Below are positions 14,672 to 22,344 of a DNA stretch of 24,190 nucleotides, in pieces. Below the pieces are notes generated by a model, which made no database searches, had not been told where the DNA came from, and was given only the letters and a program-made list of their open reading frames with translations. The translations under genes and the position numbers were made by a program. The DNA is from WTXA01 sp041741995 (GTDB taxonomy: Bacteria; Bacillota; TC1): assembly GCA_041741995.1 (NCBI GenBank), contig JBGSJN010000119.1, forward strand, positions 1-24,190, in the 5' to 3' direction. How positions within the stretch are numbered: the first letter of the stretch is position 1; each line of letters begins with the position of its first letter.

Positions 14672-15799
14672 ATGAATGATGTTTTAAGGACTCCCTACTA
14701 TATTGTAGATGAGAAGCTTCTTATTAAGAATCTTGAACTATTGAAAGATGTATCAATAAGAGCTGGTTGCAAGATACTACTGGCTCAAAAGGCTTTTTCT
14801 ATGTTTAGTCTTTATCCTTTAATTGGTGAGTATTTGAATGGTACTACTGCCAGCGGACTATTTGAAGCTAAGCTTGGTTATGAGGAAATGGGTGGTGAAA
14901 CACATGTTTTTTCTACTGCCTACCGGGAAGACGAATTTGATGAGATTCTTGAAATCTGTGATCATATTATCTTTAACTCCTTTAATCAGTGGGGAAAATA
15001 TAGAGAAAAATCTATAGACAGCGGGAAAAGTTTTGGAATTAGAATTAATCCCGAGCATTCTACCCAAGGTAAGGACCATGAAATCTATGATCCCTGTGCC
15101 AAAGGTTCAAGACTTGGGGTAACTCTTGAAAACTTCAAATCTGATCAATTGGATGGTATTAGTGGTTTGCATTTCCATACTCTTTGTGAACAAAACAGTG
15201 ATGACCTTATTACTACACTCAAGGTTATAGAAGAAAAGTTCGGAAAGTATCTTTATGATATGGAATGGGTAAACTTCGGTGGGGGTCATCATATAACCAG
15301 AGAAGATTATGATGTTGAATCCCTGATAGAATGTATAATCAAGTTTAGAGAAAAGTATGATGTGAAGGTTTATTTGGAACCTGGTGAGGCGGTTGCCTTA
15401 AATACTGGTTTCTTGGTAAGTACTGTCCTTGATATTGTTGATAATGGCATGAAGATTTGTATTATGGATACTTCTGCAGCTTGTCATATGCCTGATGTTC
15501 TTGAAGTGCCTTATCGCCCTAATATTATTGGCAGTGGTCTGATAAATGAAAAGACTCATAACTATCGATTGGGTGGTCCTACTTGTCTAGCTGGTGATAT
15601 AATCGGGGATTATTCCTTTGATACACCACTTAAGGTTGGTGATAAACTGACTTTTTGTGATATGGCTATTTATTCTATGGTTAAGAATAACACTTTTAAT
15701 GGTATGAATCTTCCATCAATAGTTATTAAAGAGAAGAATGGTAATGTAAGGCTGATTAAGGACTTCGGTTATCAAGATTTTAAAGAACGTTTATCATAG
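14672..15799 (+). CDS. nspC: Carboxynorspermidine/carboxyspermidine decarboxylase
   Basis: A PLP-dependent fold-type III (alanine-racemase-like) decarboxylase that removes the carboxyl group made by the preceding dehydrogenase to give spermidine, norspermidine or an analogue. The N-terminal RTPYYIVDEKLL is the family opening. K40 in ILLAQKAFSM is the PLP lysine. SGLHFHTLCEQ, the glycine-rich VNFGGGHHIT (phosphate loop), EPGEAVALNTG and MDTSAACHMPDVLEVPYRP with the catalytic cysteine region all follow in order. I chose ATG 14672, which matches the usual start just before the TPYY block. An in-frame TTG at 14654 overlaps the upstream gene by 8 nt. No strong Shine-Dalgarno precedes either, suggesting translational coupling. 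It is the last gene of the operon and is followed by a terminator. Confidence 0.92.
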   Translation: MNDVLRTPYYIVDEKLLIKNLELLKDVSIRAGCKILLAQKAFSMFSLYPLIGEYLNGTTASGLFEAKLGYEEMGGETHVFSTAYREDEFDEILEICDHIIFNSFNQWGKYREKSIDSGKSFGIRINPEHSTQGKDHEIYDPCAKGSRLGVTLENFKSDQLDGISGLHFHTLCEQNSDDLITTLKVIEEKFGKYLYDMEWVNFGGGHHITREDYDVESLIECIIKFREKYDVKVYLEPGEAVALNTGFLVSTVLDIVDNGMKICIMDTSAACHMPDVLEVPYRPNIIGSGLINEKTHNYRLGGPTCLAGDIIGDYSFDTPLKVGDKLTFCDMAIYSMVKNNTFNGMNLPSIVIKEKNGNVRLIKDFGYQDFKERLS

Positions 15800-15834
15800 T
15801 TATATTAATTATTTAAGTATATATTTTTATATTC

Positions 15835-15880
15835 AAAAAGGAACAACATTTTGCTAGTGCAAGATGCTGTTCCTTTTCTT
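15835..15880. terminator. Bidirectional intrinsic terminator between nspC and the MBL gene
   Basis: AAAAGGAACA (15836-15845) pairs with TGTTCCTTTT (15868-15877), and inside it CAT/ATG and TTGC/GCAA extend the helix around a TAGT loop. The arms give U-runs on both strands. It serves the convergent genes on either side. Confidence 0.9.
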
Positions 15881-15902
15881 TATTTGCTTTTTGCCCTATT
15901 TT

Positions 15903-16727
15903 TTAAATTATTAATTGAGTCCCAGATGATAGATAATCTACCTTATCACCCATAATTATCTTTAAATTATCAAAGGCCGTTTTTCCTGTACAATGACAGG
16001 TATGAAAGATTGCACCTGTACTAACAAGATATGAGCCAATTTCTGCCACTTTCTCAGGATTTTCATCTTGTCCGGCTGCTCTATTATATAAATGAAAACC
16101 TCCAATAACATGATTTGGCATACTGTTCTTAGCAGTAAAGTAATGTTCTAATATATTAACAATCCCATTATGTGCACAACCTGCTATCAGCACTTTTTTT
16201 CCATTTTCCTTAATTATCAAATTGTGTTCGTGTTTGAAGTCATCTAATTTGTATATTTCTCCATCTTTAACTAATAAGTCCTTATTCCCTGACGGGTTTA
16301 GTCTTATTCCTTTAACTCCCGATAATAGTTCAAGCTCCTCATCTATTTCAAACTGTCCATCCAAATAAATGAAACGATCATTAGATATTAAGGTTTTATC
16401 TAGACCTATATATTTCTTAGAACCATCAACCTGATTAGAATAATAGTCACCAAATGCTCTTTTATTAAGGTATATTTTTGCCTGACTATTAATATCCAAG
16501 AAAGTCTTTAAACCTCCACCATGATCATAATGTCCATGGGAAATTATAGCTAAATCCACTTTAGATAAGTCAATATCCATTTTTTTGGCATTTTCAGAAA
16601 ATAGTGAACTAGCTCCAGTATCAAATAGAATCCTATGGTTCTTAGTTTCTATATATAAGCTAAGCCCGTGCTCGCTTCCAAGATTTTCATCAGTTGATAT
16701 GTTGTCCACTAGTGTTTTAATTATCAT
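15903..16727 (-). CDS. MBL-fold metallo-hydrolase (COG1237 type)
   Basis: A metallo-beta-lactamase-fold protein with metal motif SHGHYDHGG (H64, H66, D68, H69). ILFDTGAS precedes it, and GCAHNGIVN and GGFHLYN follow at ~197 and ~221. This pattern belongs to the COG1237 group, often annotated as 7,8-dihydropterin-6-methyl-4-(ribofuranosyl)aminobenzene 5'-phosphate synthase-like. That activity is known only for an archaeal member, so the substrate here is unknown. The length of 274 aa is normal, and no export signal is seen. The gene lies 24 nt after the small zinc-ribbon gene and shares its promoter. Proteins of this group are, as I recall, often found next to the same kind of small glycine-rich metal-binding proteins, which supports a shared role. 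Confidence 0.85.
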   Translation of the reverse strand: MIIKTLVDNISTDENLGSEHGLSLYIETKNHRILFDTGASSLFSENAKKMDIDLSKVDLAIISHGHYDHGGGLKTFLDINSQAKIYLNKRAFGDYYSNQVDGSKKYIGLDKTLISNDRFIYLDGQFEIDEELELLSGVKGIRLNPSGNKDLLVKDGEIYKLDDFKHEHNLIIKENGKKVLIAGCAHNGIVNILEHYFTAKNSMPNHVIGGFHLYNRAAGQDENPEKVAEIGSYLVSTGAIFHTCHCTGKTAFDNLKIIMGDKVDYLSSGTQLII

Positions 16728-16751
16728 ATTAATTACCCTTTACTTTCTTGC

Positions 16752-16937
16752 TTAAGCTCTGACCATTGTAGTTCCACATTTTGGACACTTTGTATTTGAA
16801 CAAGGTTCTGCACGTAAGTGTTTTACTTGTTCTCCACAACTTGGACATTTACAGAAGCCTTCAACGCCAGCACTTGCTGTACCGCCCATTCTTCCTCTAC
16901 CAGCTCTTGCTGGTCCTGTTCCATCTCTTCTTGGCAT
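16752..16937 (-). CDS. Small Gly-rich zinc-ribbon protein (MPRRDGTGP type), 61 aa
   Basis: The N-terminus MPRRDGTGPARAGRGRMGG is a basic, glycine-rich tail of the type seen in DUF5320-like and related small proteins encoded near NifB/NifX-like and MRP-ATPase genes. The C-terminal half is a four-cysteine ribbon, CPSCGEQ and CPKCGTTM, with two further cysteines (CK before the first pair, EPC before the second) that may take part. It probably binds zinc or an Fe-S cluster. The start is ATG 16937, placed 6 nt after GGAGGTG. An in-frame GTG at 16946 lies inside that Shine-Dalgarno and is rejected. It has a strong promoter of its own and is followed by the MBL gene. The function is not known. Confidence 0.8.
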   Translation of the reverse strand: MPRRDGTGPARAGRGRMGGTASAGVEGFCKCPSCGEQVKHLRAEPCSNTKCPKCGTTMVRA

Positions 16938-16960
16938 ATTTTTCACCTCCTAATAGTTTA

Positions 16961-17008
16961 TGGCATATGCTATTTATACTCTTAATTATAGACTGTTTTT
17001 GGCATATG
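16961..17008. repeat. Paired TGGCATATG elements flanking the promoter
   Basis: TGGCATATG occurs at 16961-16969 and 17000-17008, one copy overlapping the -35 hexamer and the other just downstream of the transcription start. Each has a CATATG core that is itself palindromic. The start-to-start distance is 39 bp. The arrangement suggests a repressor operator pair. Confidence 0.5.
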
Positions 17009-17012
17009 TCAA
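16985..17012 (-). promoter_or_regulatory. Sigma-A-type promoter of the zinc-ribbon/MBL operon
   Basis: On the minus strand TTGACA (17012-17007), a 16-nt spacer and TATAAT (16990-16985) give both hexamers in perfect consensus. Transcription would begin near 16978, about 40 nt before the ATG. Confidence 0.8.
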
Positions 17013-17051
17013 TAACTATTAGGTTTCTAGGTATAATAATTATCATATTAA

Positions 17052-17621
17052 TTATTGCATTATAGGCATAATAGTATATCTAATATGTACCCTACCAGCA
17101 GGAAGTTCTTTAACTAAGATCCTTTCAAATCTTTTATTAAAATTATCAATATTATCAAAAGGTCGAAAACCCTCCTTTAAAAAACGTGGAATAATATCTA
17201 CTTGAAGTTCATCTATCAGATTAGTTTGCAGGCATAATTGTGTTGTTATTGCACTTCCGATAATATTAACAGCCTTATCCCCTGCAACAATTTTGGCTTG
17301 CCTTATAGCATCTTCAATACCACTAGTCACAAAGGTGAAAGATATTTTATCATTTTCTTTTGGATGTTTTCCGGGTATTTTATCAGTAAAGATAAAGATT
17401 GGACCCTGAAATTCATAACCATCTGCATATCCATCAATATCATCAGCCATATAAAACTCCTTACCTGACATAACAACAGCACCAGTATCCATTTTGAATT
17501 CATTCATAACTTCAGTTTCTGCAAGTTGTTCTAAATCATAATATAGCGGATTAACACTTCCGTTAATATCTTCAGCATATCCATCCAAGGACATTGTTAA
17601 GCCTAATACAACTTTGCTCAT
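17052..17621 (-). CDS. Dihydrofolate reductase/RibD-C fold family protein
   Basis: A 189-aa protein of the DHFR-like RibD C-terminal family. It opens with VVLGLTMSLDGYAED, has the nucleotide-binding-type stretch VNIIGSAITTQLCLQTNLID and then ELQVDIIPRFLKEGFRPF, typical of the 'dihydrofolate reductase family' proteins found across Firmicutes. It probably binds NADPH, but members of this branch have no assigned substrate and it should not be read as the folate enzyme. AAGGAG lies 7 nt before the ATG. It lies 42 nt after the SF0329-family gene on the same strand and may be the last gene of that long operon. No terminator was seen in the short gap before the next promoter. Confidence 0.85.
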   Translation of the reverse strand: MSKVVLGLTMSLDGYAEDINGSVNPLYYDLEQLAETEVMNEFKMDTGAVVMSGKEFYMADDIDGYADGYEFQGPIFIFTDKIPGKHPKENDKISFTFVTSGIEDAIRQAKIVAGDKAVNIIGSAITTQLCLQTNLIDELQVDIIPRFLKEGFRPFDNIDNFNKRFERILVKELPAGRVHIRYTIMPIMQ

Positions 17622-17663
17622 AATTTATCTCCTTATGTACTATAGTAATATTATTTCTAGTAT

Positions 17664-18233
17664 CTACAAACTACACCTAAGGTTATAGAAGTATTGAACC
17701 AAAGGATGTTTCCATATAATCTTGTCCGACATATTTATCAACCTTTTCTTACCAACTCGCTTATCAACAAGTGCCAGAACATTTATTAATATATCACTAC
17801 TTTCAAGACTATCTTCAATTGAAGTAGAAAGAAATTTATTTGCAATTTCTTGAAAATTAGATTTTGTTAAGTTAGTCTGTGCAATTAAAAGCTCCTTGGC
17901 ATAAACAACAATCTTTTTGTTTCTAGCCATTATTATCAATCGTTCTTCTGGTACTGTCCCCTTAGTTTCAACTCTAATAGCTTCTATTTCTTCATCACTG
18001 ATTGGTAACAATATATTCTTGTCATTTTTTATTTCCTGCTCGGTTTGATACCATTTTATTGTTGTGGTGGCATCTTTCATATTGAAGATTTTCTTTTTAT
18101 TAATGGTAATGTAGTTCATACCTGACTTGTCTGGAGCATATCGATAACCTGTTGGCTCATAGATCAATATACCCTTAAGATCAGGATGAAGAGAATTACC
18201 TAATTGTTGCCTTATTTTACTCCAGGCCATCAT
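17664..18233 (-). CDS. SF0329 family conserved hypothetical protein
   Basis: A 189-aa soluble protein recognised by overall sequence as the SF0329 family: AWSKIRQQLGNSLHPDLKG, YRYAPDKSGMNYITINKKK, IKWYQTEQEIKND and EETKGTVPEER-like segments occur in the family order. No catalytic motif is evident and no function is known to me. The ATG overlaps the stop of the ZIP transporter gene by 4 bases (ATGA), so the two are translationally coupled. A second in-frame ATG follows at once. Its association with a metal transporter here is positional only. Confidence 0.75.
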   Translation of the reverse strand: MMAWSKIRQQLGNSLHPDLKGILIYEPTGYRYAPDKSGMNYITINKKKIFNMKDATTTIKWYQTEQEIKNDKNILLPISDEEIEAIRVETKGTVPEERLIIMARNKKIVVYAKELLIAQTNLTKSNFQEIANKFLSTSIEDSLESSDILINVLALVDKRVGKKRLINMSDKIIWKHPLVQYFYNLRCSL

Positions 18234-19039
18234 ATGAACATCAACAGACTAAAAGCCATAACAGCCATACCTGCAACAAGCCCTATTATTGATAGATGAT
18301 GTTCTCCGTATTCACGAGCAGAAGGCAACAGCTCATCTAAGCTAATATAGACCATAATACCGGCAACTGAGGCAAATATAAAACCAAAAAGTGTATCACT
18401 AAGAAATCTATAAAGAAGAAAATACCCAATAACAGCACCAAGAGGTTCAGCTAAACCAGATAGAAAAGATAATTTAAATGCTTTCATCCTACTACCAGTC
18501 GAGTAAAATATAGGCACTGCTACTGCAATGCCCTCTGGAATATTATGTATAGCAATAGCAACAGCTATTGCTACTCCAAGTTTTGGATCACTTAAAGCTG
18601 CAGTAAAGGTTGCCAAACCTTCTGGAAAGTTGTGAATGGCTATAGCTAAAGCTGTAAATAATCCCATTCTCATTAGTTTAGCCTTATGTTCTTCACTTTC
18701 ACCGTCCATCTCCTCTACTGTATGGATTTCATGAGGATTCTCCACAGATGGAATCAAGAAGTCAATAAGAGCTATAACAAGTATACCAAAGAAAAAACCT
18801 CCCACTGTAGTCCAGGTTCCCATTCTAAGACCAAGAGACTCAACTAATGTTATTTTAGCCTTAACTAGAATTTCCATAAAGGAAACATAAATCATAACAC
18901 CTGCTGAAAAGCCTAAAGCTAGGGATAGAAATTTTACATTAGTTTTGTTGGTTAATAACGATAAAGCACTTCCAATACCTGTAGAAAGACCAGCAAAAAG
19001 GGTCAAGGCAAAGGCAAATATGACATTGGAAAAATCCAT
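18230..19039 (-). CDS. zupT: ZIP-family metal transporter (ZupT-like)
   Basis: An inner-membrane importer for Zn2+ and related divalent metals, with about eight transmembrane helices in 269 aa. The two metal-site helices carry AIAIHNFPEGLATF (H136, N137, E140) and AIAIHNIPEGIAV (H165, N166, E169), the ZupT/GufA hallmarks. A His/Glu/Asp-rich cytoplasmic loop at ~100-118 (HEIHTVEEMDGESEEH) resembles the metal-binding loop of ZIP proteins. It begins 29 nt after the gene for the HELAH-motif protein with AAAGGAG well placed, so it is probably co-transcribed with it, and its stop overlaps the next start. Metal specificity is inferred. Confidence 0.93.
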   Translation of the reverse strand: MDFSNVIFAFALTLFAGLSTGIGSALSLLTNKTNVKFLSLALGFSAGVMIYVSFMEILVKAKITLVESLGLRMGTWTTVGGFFFGILVIALIDFLIPSVENPHEIHTVEEMDGESEEHKAKLMRMGLFTALAIAIHNFPEGLATFTAALSDPKLGVAIAVAIAIHNIPEGIAVAVPIFYSTGSRMKAFKLSFLSGLAEPLGAVIGYFLLYRFLSDTLFGFIFASVAGIMVYISLDELLPSAREYGEHHLSIIGLVAGMAVMAFSLLMFI

Positions 19040-19068
19040 ATAAATCTCCTTTATTTATTAACTAGTAT

Positions 19069-21261
19069 TTATTTTCTTATTAACTCTACTTCCTTATCCA
19101 TATGATCTCCTAGTAGACAATCACTTAATGTTCTACCTGCCTTCCATTTAAGTGTAAACTTATCTATTTTTGGATAGGCCCAATTTGATGAATCAAAGGT
19201 TCCTGCATCAAAAACAGCAATCAACTCATCCTCATCCTTGTCAGATTCACGTATCACCAAGTACCTGGCCTCAAAGGCCAATCTGTTACCACCGAGCCAT
19301 CTTCTGCTCATTTCTGTAAAGGTATAACCCTTATGTCTTGGAATTATCTTGAATACATTTCCACCCTGCCATGACATTGACCATTCACCACCATCAAATA
19401 AGCCGCCTATTTCCTTCCAATAACCTTTTATATCACCTGGAAAATACAAAGACTCAACATATTTTTCAACATTTCTTTTTATATTATCAGGTAAGGCACC
19501 ATTCATACAATGAATAGAAAAATCTCTATATCTGTCGAAGACCTCGTGTTGAGACAAAGTCCTTACTCCAAACCAACTACTAATTTCACCCTCATTAGGC
19601 GGATATTCAAGATTATCTACATTGTAGTAAACTTGATTGTATTTATGAATAGCTTCTCCTATACCTGCTTCTATATCTGAGGATACTCCTCTTTCTATAT
19701 CAGCAAGTGCCTTAGCAGCATCAGATAAATATTGAATAAAGTAGGAATGTCTTTCTCCATAGGCATCTTTTTGGAATCTGGAGAAAGATTCTCCATTGAT
19801 TCTTTCTATCTTATGGGCAAGTTCATGATGTATAGTTTGGACAACCAAGAATTCCTTAATAGACTCTGGAATCTCTCTTAATAACATAGAATCCGAATTC
19901 GGCTCATACTGAGGATTTCCACTTCCAACAAGTTTGATTTCAGTTAATTCGTCTAGAGCATTGAAATATATGTCAACATCACCTAGCTTTGCTAAAACTC
20001 CAATATATGTTCCTTGAGGGTATTCTATAAATTGTCTGATCAAACCCTTTAGACTTATTCTAGGCTTAAGTTGCCCTTTTAGTGTTATATCCTCAATATC
20101 ACTATCATCGCAGGAAACTGTGATAATCATATCAATATTTTCCTCTTCCGATTCAACAAAGGCATTAGCATAGATTCGATAGATTGCATAACCTTGTTGA
20201 TCTGTTGCTGCTCCTTTATCTGGTAGCAACTCACTTATTATATTGGCTGTATCAACGATTTTTTTTGCGCTATCATAATCAAGACGACCATTAGTTTGTG
20301 TCGGCTCGAAATCAAATGATAAATTATTTGTCAATTCTAAATCAATTTTTAAATTCTTTGTAGCATCATCATATTTTAATACTTTCACATACAACAGATG
20401 TGCCTCATCAGTTCTCTTATCACTTTGATCATCCTTATATGATTTTAATATAACAGGTAGCTTGGTGGACTTTGGTAAAAGAATAGACTCTTTCAAAAAA
20501 GTCCCTCTAAAATTGCCACTAAGACTAAAGCCATCTCCAGGTGCATCAATTTTATAATCTTTGATTACTTTACAAGTAAATTTATTAAACACCTTATCTG
20601 GATCATCAACATCCTCACTTATATTAATAGTCTGGCTCATTTCATCTCTATCTAGAACATCAGAAGACAATAAACTTCCCTCCGAAAAATTATAGCTATA
20701 ATCAGAACCATAGTTAGACCGCAGATTAAGTTTCATGGAAACATCTTTTTCTAATACAAAATTCCCTTCAATAGGTGATACTGTAAAATATGGTACAGTA
20801 AAATTAAGGCTAGCCGAAAGATTTTCACCTTCGCATATTGCTGAAATATTAAATAAAATAGGTTTGTCATATTTTAGAAGTGCTTCTAGATCATCTATAA
20901 CTGTAAACGAAAGACTTCCATCATTGCTATCTGGACTTGGAGTTTCCATTTCAATTATTTCAGCACCACTGGCACAAGAAATTGTAGCTCCACCCACTAC
21001 CGTTACATCATCAGATAATTCTCCATCAACAATCTCAACTTTCAAGACTTGAGCTGATATTGTTACATTCTGTCCAGGTCTTAGTACTTTCCTAACAGGA
21101 GCTTCTACTACAAGTCTTACATAACTTTTCTTTTTTGCATTCTGATCAAATTCATAAGGTGATATTAGCGCTGCTGCACTAATACCTGCTATAGATGTAA
21201 TAACCATAACTCCAAAATTTGTTGAGCTTGAGTTAGTCACAAATCCTTTTCTGATTTTCAT
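19069..21261 (-). CDS. Large exported or membrane-anchored protein with KIRKGFVTNSSST N-terminus and HELAH metallopeptidase motif
   Basis: Unrecognised as a whole. The first residues are MKIRKGFVTNSSSTNFG, an N-terminal signature that I recall on otherwise unrelated hypothetical proteins as KxRxGFVSNSSSSSF. A hydrophobic stretch (~17-35, VMVITSIAGISAAALIS) follows and could be a signal or anchor. Residues ~47-400 look like Ser/Thr/Val-rich beta domains, for example RKVLRPGQNVTISAQV. A helical section contains TIHHELAHKIERI with H479-E480-x-x-H483, and E503 in GERHSYF is a plausible third zinc ligand of gluzincin type. The last ~160 residues are Trp/Gly-rich (GGEWSMSWQGGNVFKI, GNRLAFEARYLVIRE). 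The ATG has GGAGGTG ~6 nt upstream and lies 18 nt after the SPASM radical SAM gene. It may be that enzyme's substrate or client. Confidence 0.8.
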   Translation of the reverse strand: MKIRKGFVTNSSSTNFGVMVITSIAGISAAALISPYEFDQNAKKKSYVRLVVEAPVRKVLRPGQNVTISAQVLKVEIVDGELSDDVTVVGGATISCASGAEIIEMETPSPDSNDGSLSFTVIDDLEALLKYDKPILFNISAICEGENLSASLNFTVPYFTVSPIEGNFVLEKDVSMKLNLRSNYGSDYSYNFSEGSLLSSDVLDRDEMSQTINISEDVDDPDKVFNKFTCKVIKDYKIDAPGDGFSLSGNFRGTFLKESILLPKSTKLPVILKSYKDDQSDKRTDEAHLLYVKVLKYDDATKNLKIDLELTNNLSFDFEPTQTNGRLDYDSAKKIVDTANIISELLPDKGAATDQQGYAIYRIYANAFVESEEENIDMIITVSCDDSDIEDITLKGQLKPRISLKGLIRQFIEYPQGTYIGVLAKLGDVDIYFNALDELTEIKLVGSGNPQYEPNSDSMLLREIPESIKEFLVVQTIHHELAHKIERINGESFSRFQKDAYGERHSYFIQYLSDAAKALADIERGVSSDIEAGIGEAIHKYNQVYYNVDNLEYPPNEGEISSWFGVRTLSQHEVFDRYRDFSIHCMNGALPDNIKRNVEKYVESLYFPGDIKGYWKEIGGLFDGGEWSMSWQGGNVFKIIPRHKGYTFTEMSRRWLGGNRLAFEARYLVIRESDKDEDELIAVFDAGTFDSSNWAYPKIDKFTLKWKAGRTLSDCLLGDHMDKEVELIRK

Positions 21262-21279
21262 ATGTTACACCTCCATATT

Positions 21280-22344
21280 TTAAATGTTACCACAAAGTCT
21301 AATCTCTGGTTTTATTGGACAACCGCCCATACATTGTGCTAGTAGGGCGCAACTTTTACATCTGCCTTTGAATATATTTCTAAATTCTTCAAATTTAAGA
21401 CCATTCCATATACTAATAATTGATTTTTCATATAAACTTTCTGAATAATCTCCTGATTTATCAAAACTACAAGGACACATCTCTAAATCAGGACCTATAT
21501 AGGCTGAAAACCTTCCTGCCTCACAGGCATCATATGTTTCGGGAGGTATGTTAGGACAATGTTTAGAAATACCTGGTACTAAACAAGAATCAAAACCTAC
21601 CCTATTAATATTCTCTCCAGTAGATAACAATCTGAAAAATTCTTTTACTCTAATATCATCAGGAGAGAGTACTCTATCAATACTTCCAAGTCCAACTGGC
21701 TTGTGCAATAGAAATATAATTCTACATATACCCTTAAGGAATAAAGGATCTGATAATATTTCTATAGCTTCTTCTATATTATTATTTCCTAGTACAAAAT
21801 GGATATTAGTCGTTACTCCAGCTTCAATTAATTTATTGATAGCCTTATAGGTATACTCAGTCTTATACCAACTAACCGCAGCAGCCCCACAGTATTCTTT
21901 AATCAACTTTATATGTTCATCCTTTAGTCCATATCCTGATGTTGTCATATTAGGAACAACCCCATATTTCCTACAGGTAGTAAGAATTTCCATGAAGTTT
22001 TCATGCATTTCAGGATCGCCTCTTCCACCAAGGGCAACCTGGAATGTTCTCCCTTCACATTGTTTCATAATTTCATTAAAGTCATTTATCGGCATATTAG
22101 GTTGCTTCTCTATGTTTCCATTTTGATAACATTCTATACCACAGCTTAAACAAAGACCTGATAGTCCATGTTCGCAGTGTCCCATTATTCCTATGTCTAG
22201 TAATTGAGGGAATTCTGCCATAAATGGATCTTTCCCTGTATCCTCACCATTTTCATTTATTATTCCACTTCTCATATAGTCGCCATTTTCATCATTAAAT
22301 ATAGAAGCGAAACCTCCTCTATCTACAAATCTCCTTATAGCCAT
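21280..22344 (-). CDS. SPASM-domain radical SAM protein
   Basis: A probable peptide- or protein-modifying radical SAM enzyme of 354 aa. The N-terminal cluster region is GHCEHGLSGLCLSCGIECYQ with C57, C65, C68 and C72 (C-x7-C-x2-C-x3-C), not the plain CX3CX2C. VALGGRGDPEMHENF (~103-117) corresponds to the SAM-contacting GGE-type motif. The C-terminal SPASM region has C274, C290, C292 and then GRCKSCALLAQCMGGCP (C329-x2-C332-x5-C338-x3-C342) and C351, enough to hold one or two auxiliary [4Fe-4S] clusters. The N-terminal tail FVDRGGFASIFNDENGDY is extra. The ATG overlaps the stop of the upstream membrane protein gene by one base (TAATG), and the 730-residue protein gene follows 18 nt later. The natural substrate is not known. 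Confidence 0.9.
   Translation of the reverse strand: MAIRRFVDRGGFASIFNDENGDYMRSGIINENGEDTGKDPFMAEFPQLLDIGIMGHCEHGLSGLCLSCGIECYQNGNIEKQPNMPINDFNEIMKQCEGRTFQVALGGRGDPEMHENFMEILTTCRKYGVVPNMTTSGYGLKDEHIKLIKEYCGAAAVSWYKTEYTYKAINKLIEAGVTTNIHFVLGNNNIEEAIEILSDPLFLKGICRIIFLLHKPVGLGSIDRVLSPDDIRVKEFFRLLSTGENINRVGFDSCLVPGISKHCPNIPPETYDACEAGRFSAYIGPDLEMCPCSFDKSGDYSESLYEKSIISIWNGLKFEEFRNIFKGRCKSCALLAQCMGGCPIKPEIRLCGNI

Noticed and set aside
17020..17051. Inverted repeat AATAATTA / TAATTATT downstream of the DHFR-family gene as a terminator
   Set aside because: The stem has no GC pairs and no T-tract follows on the minus strand.
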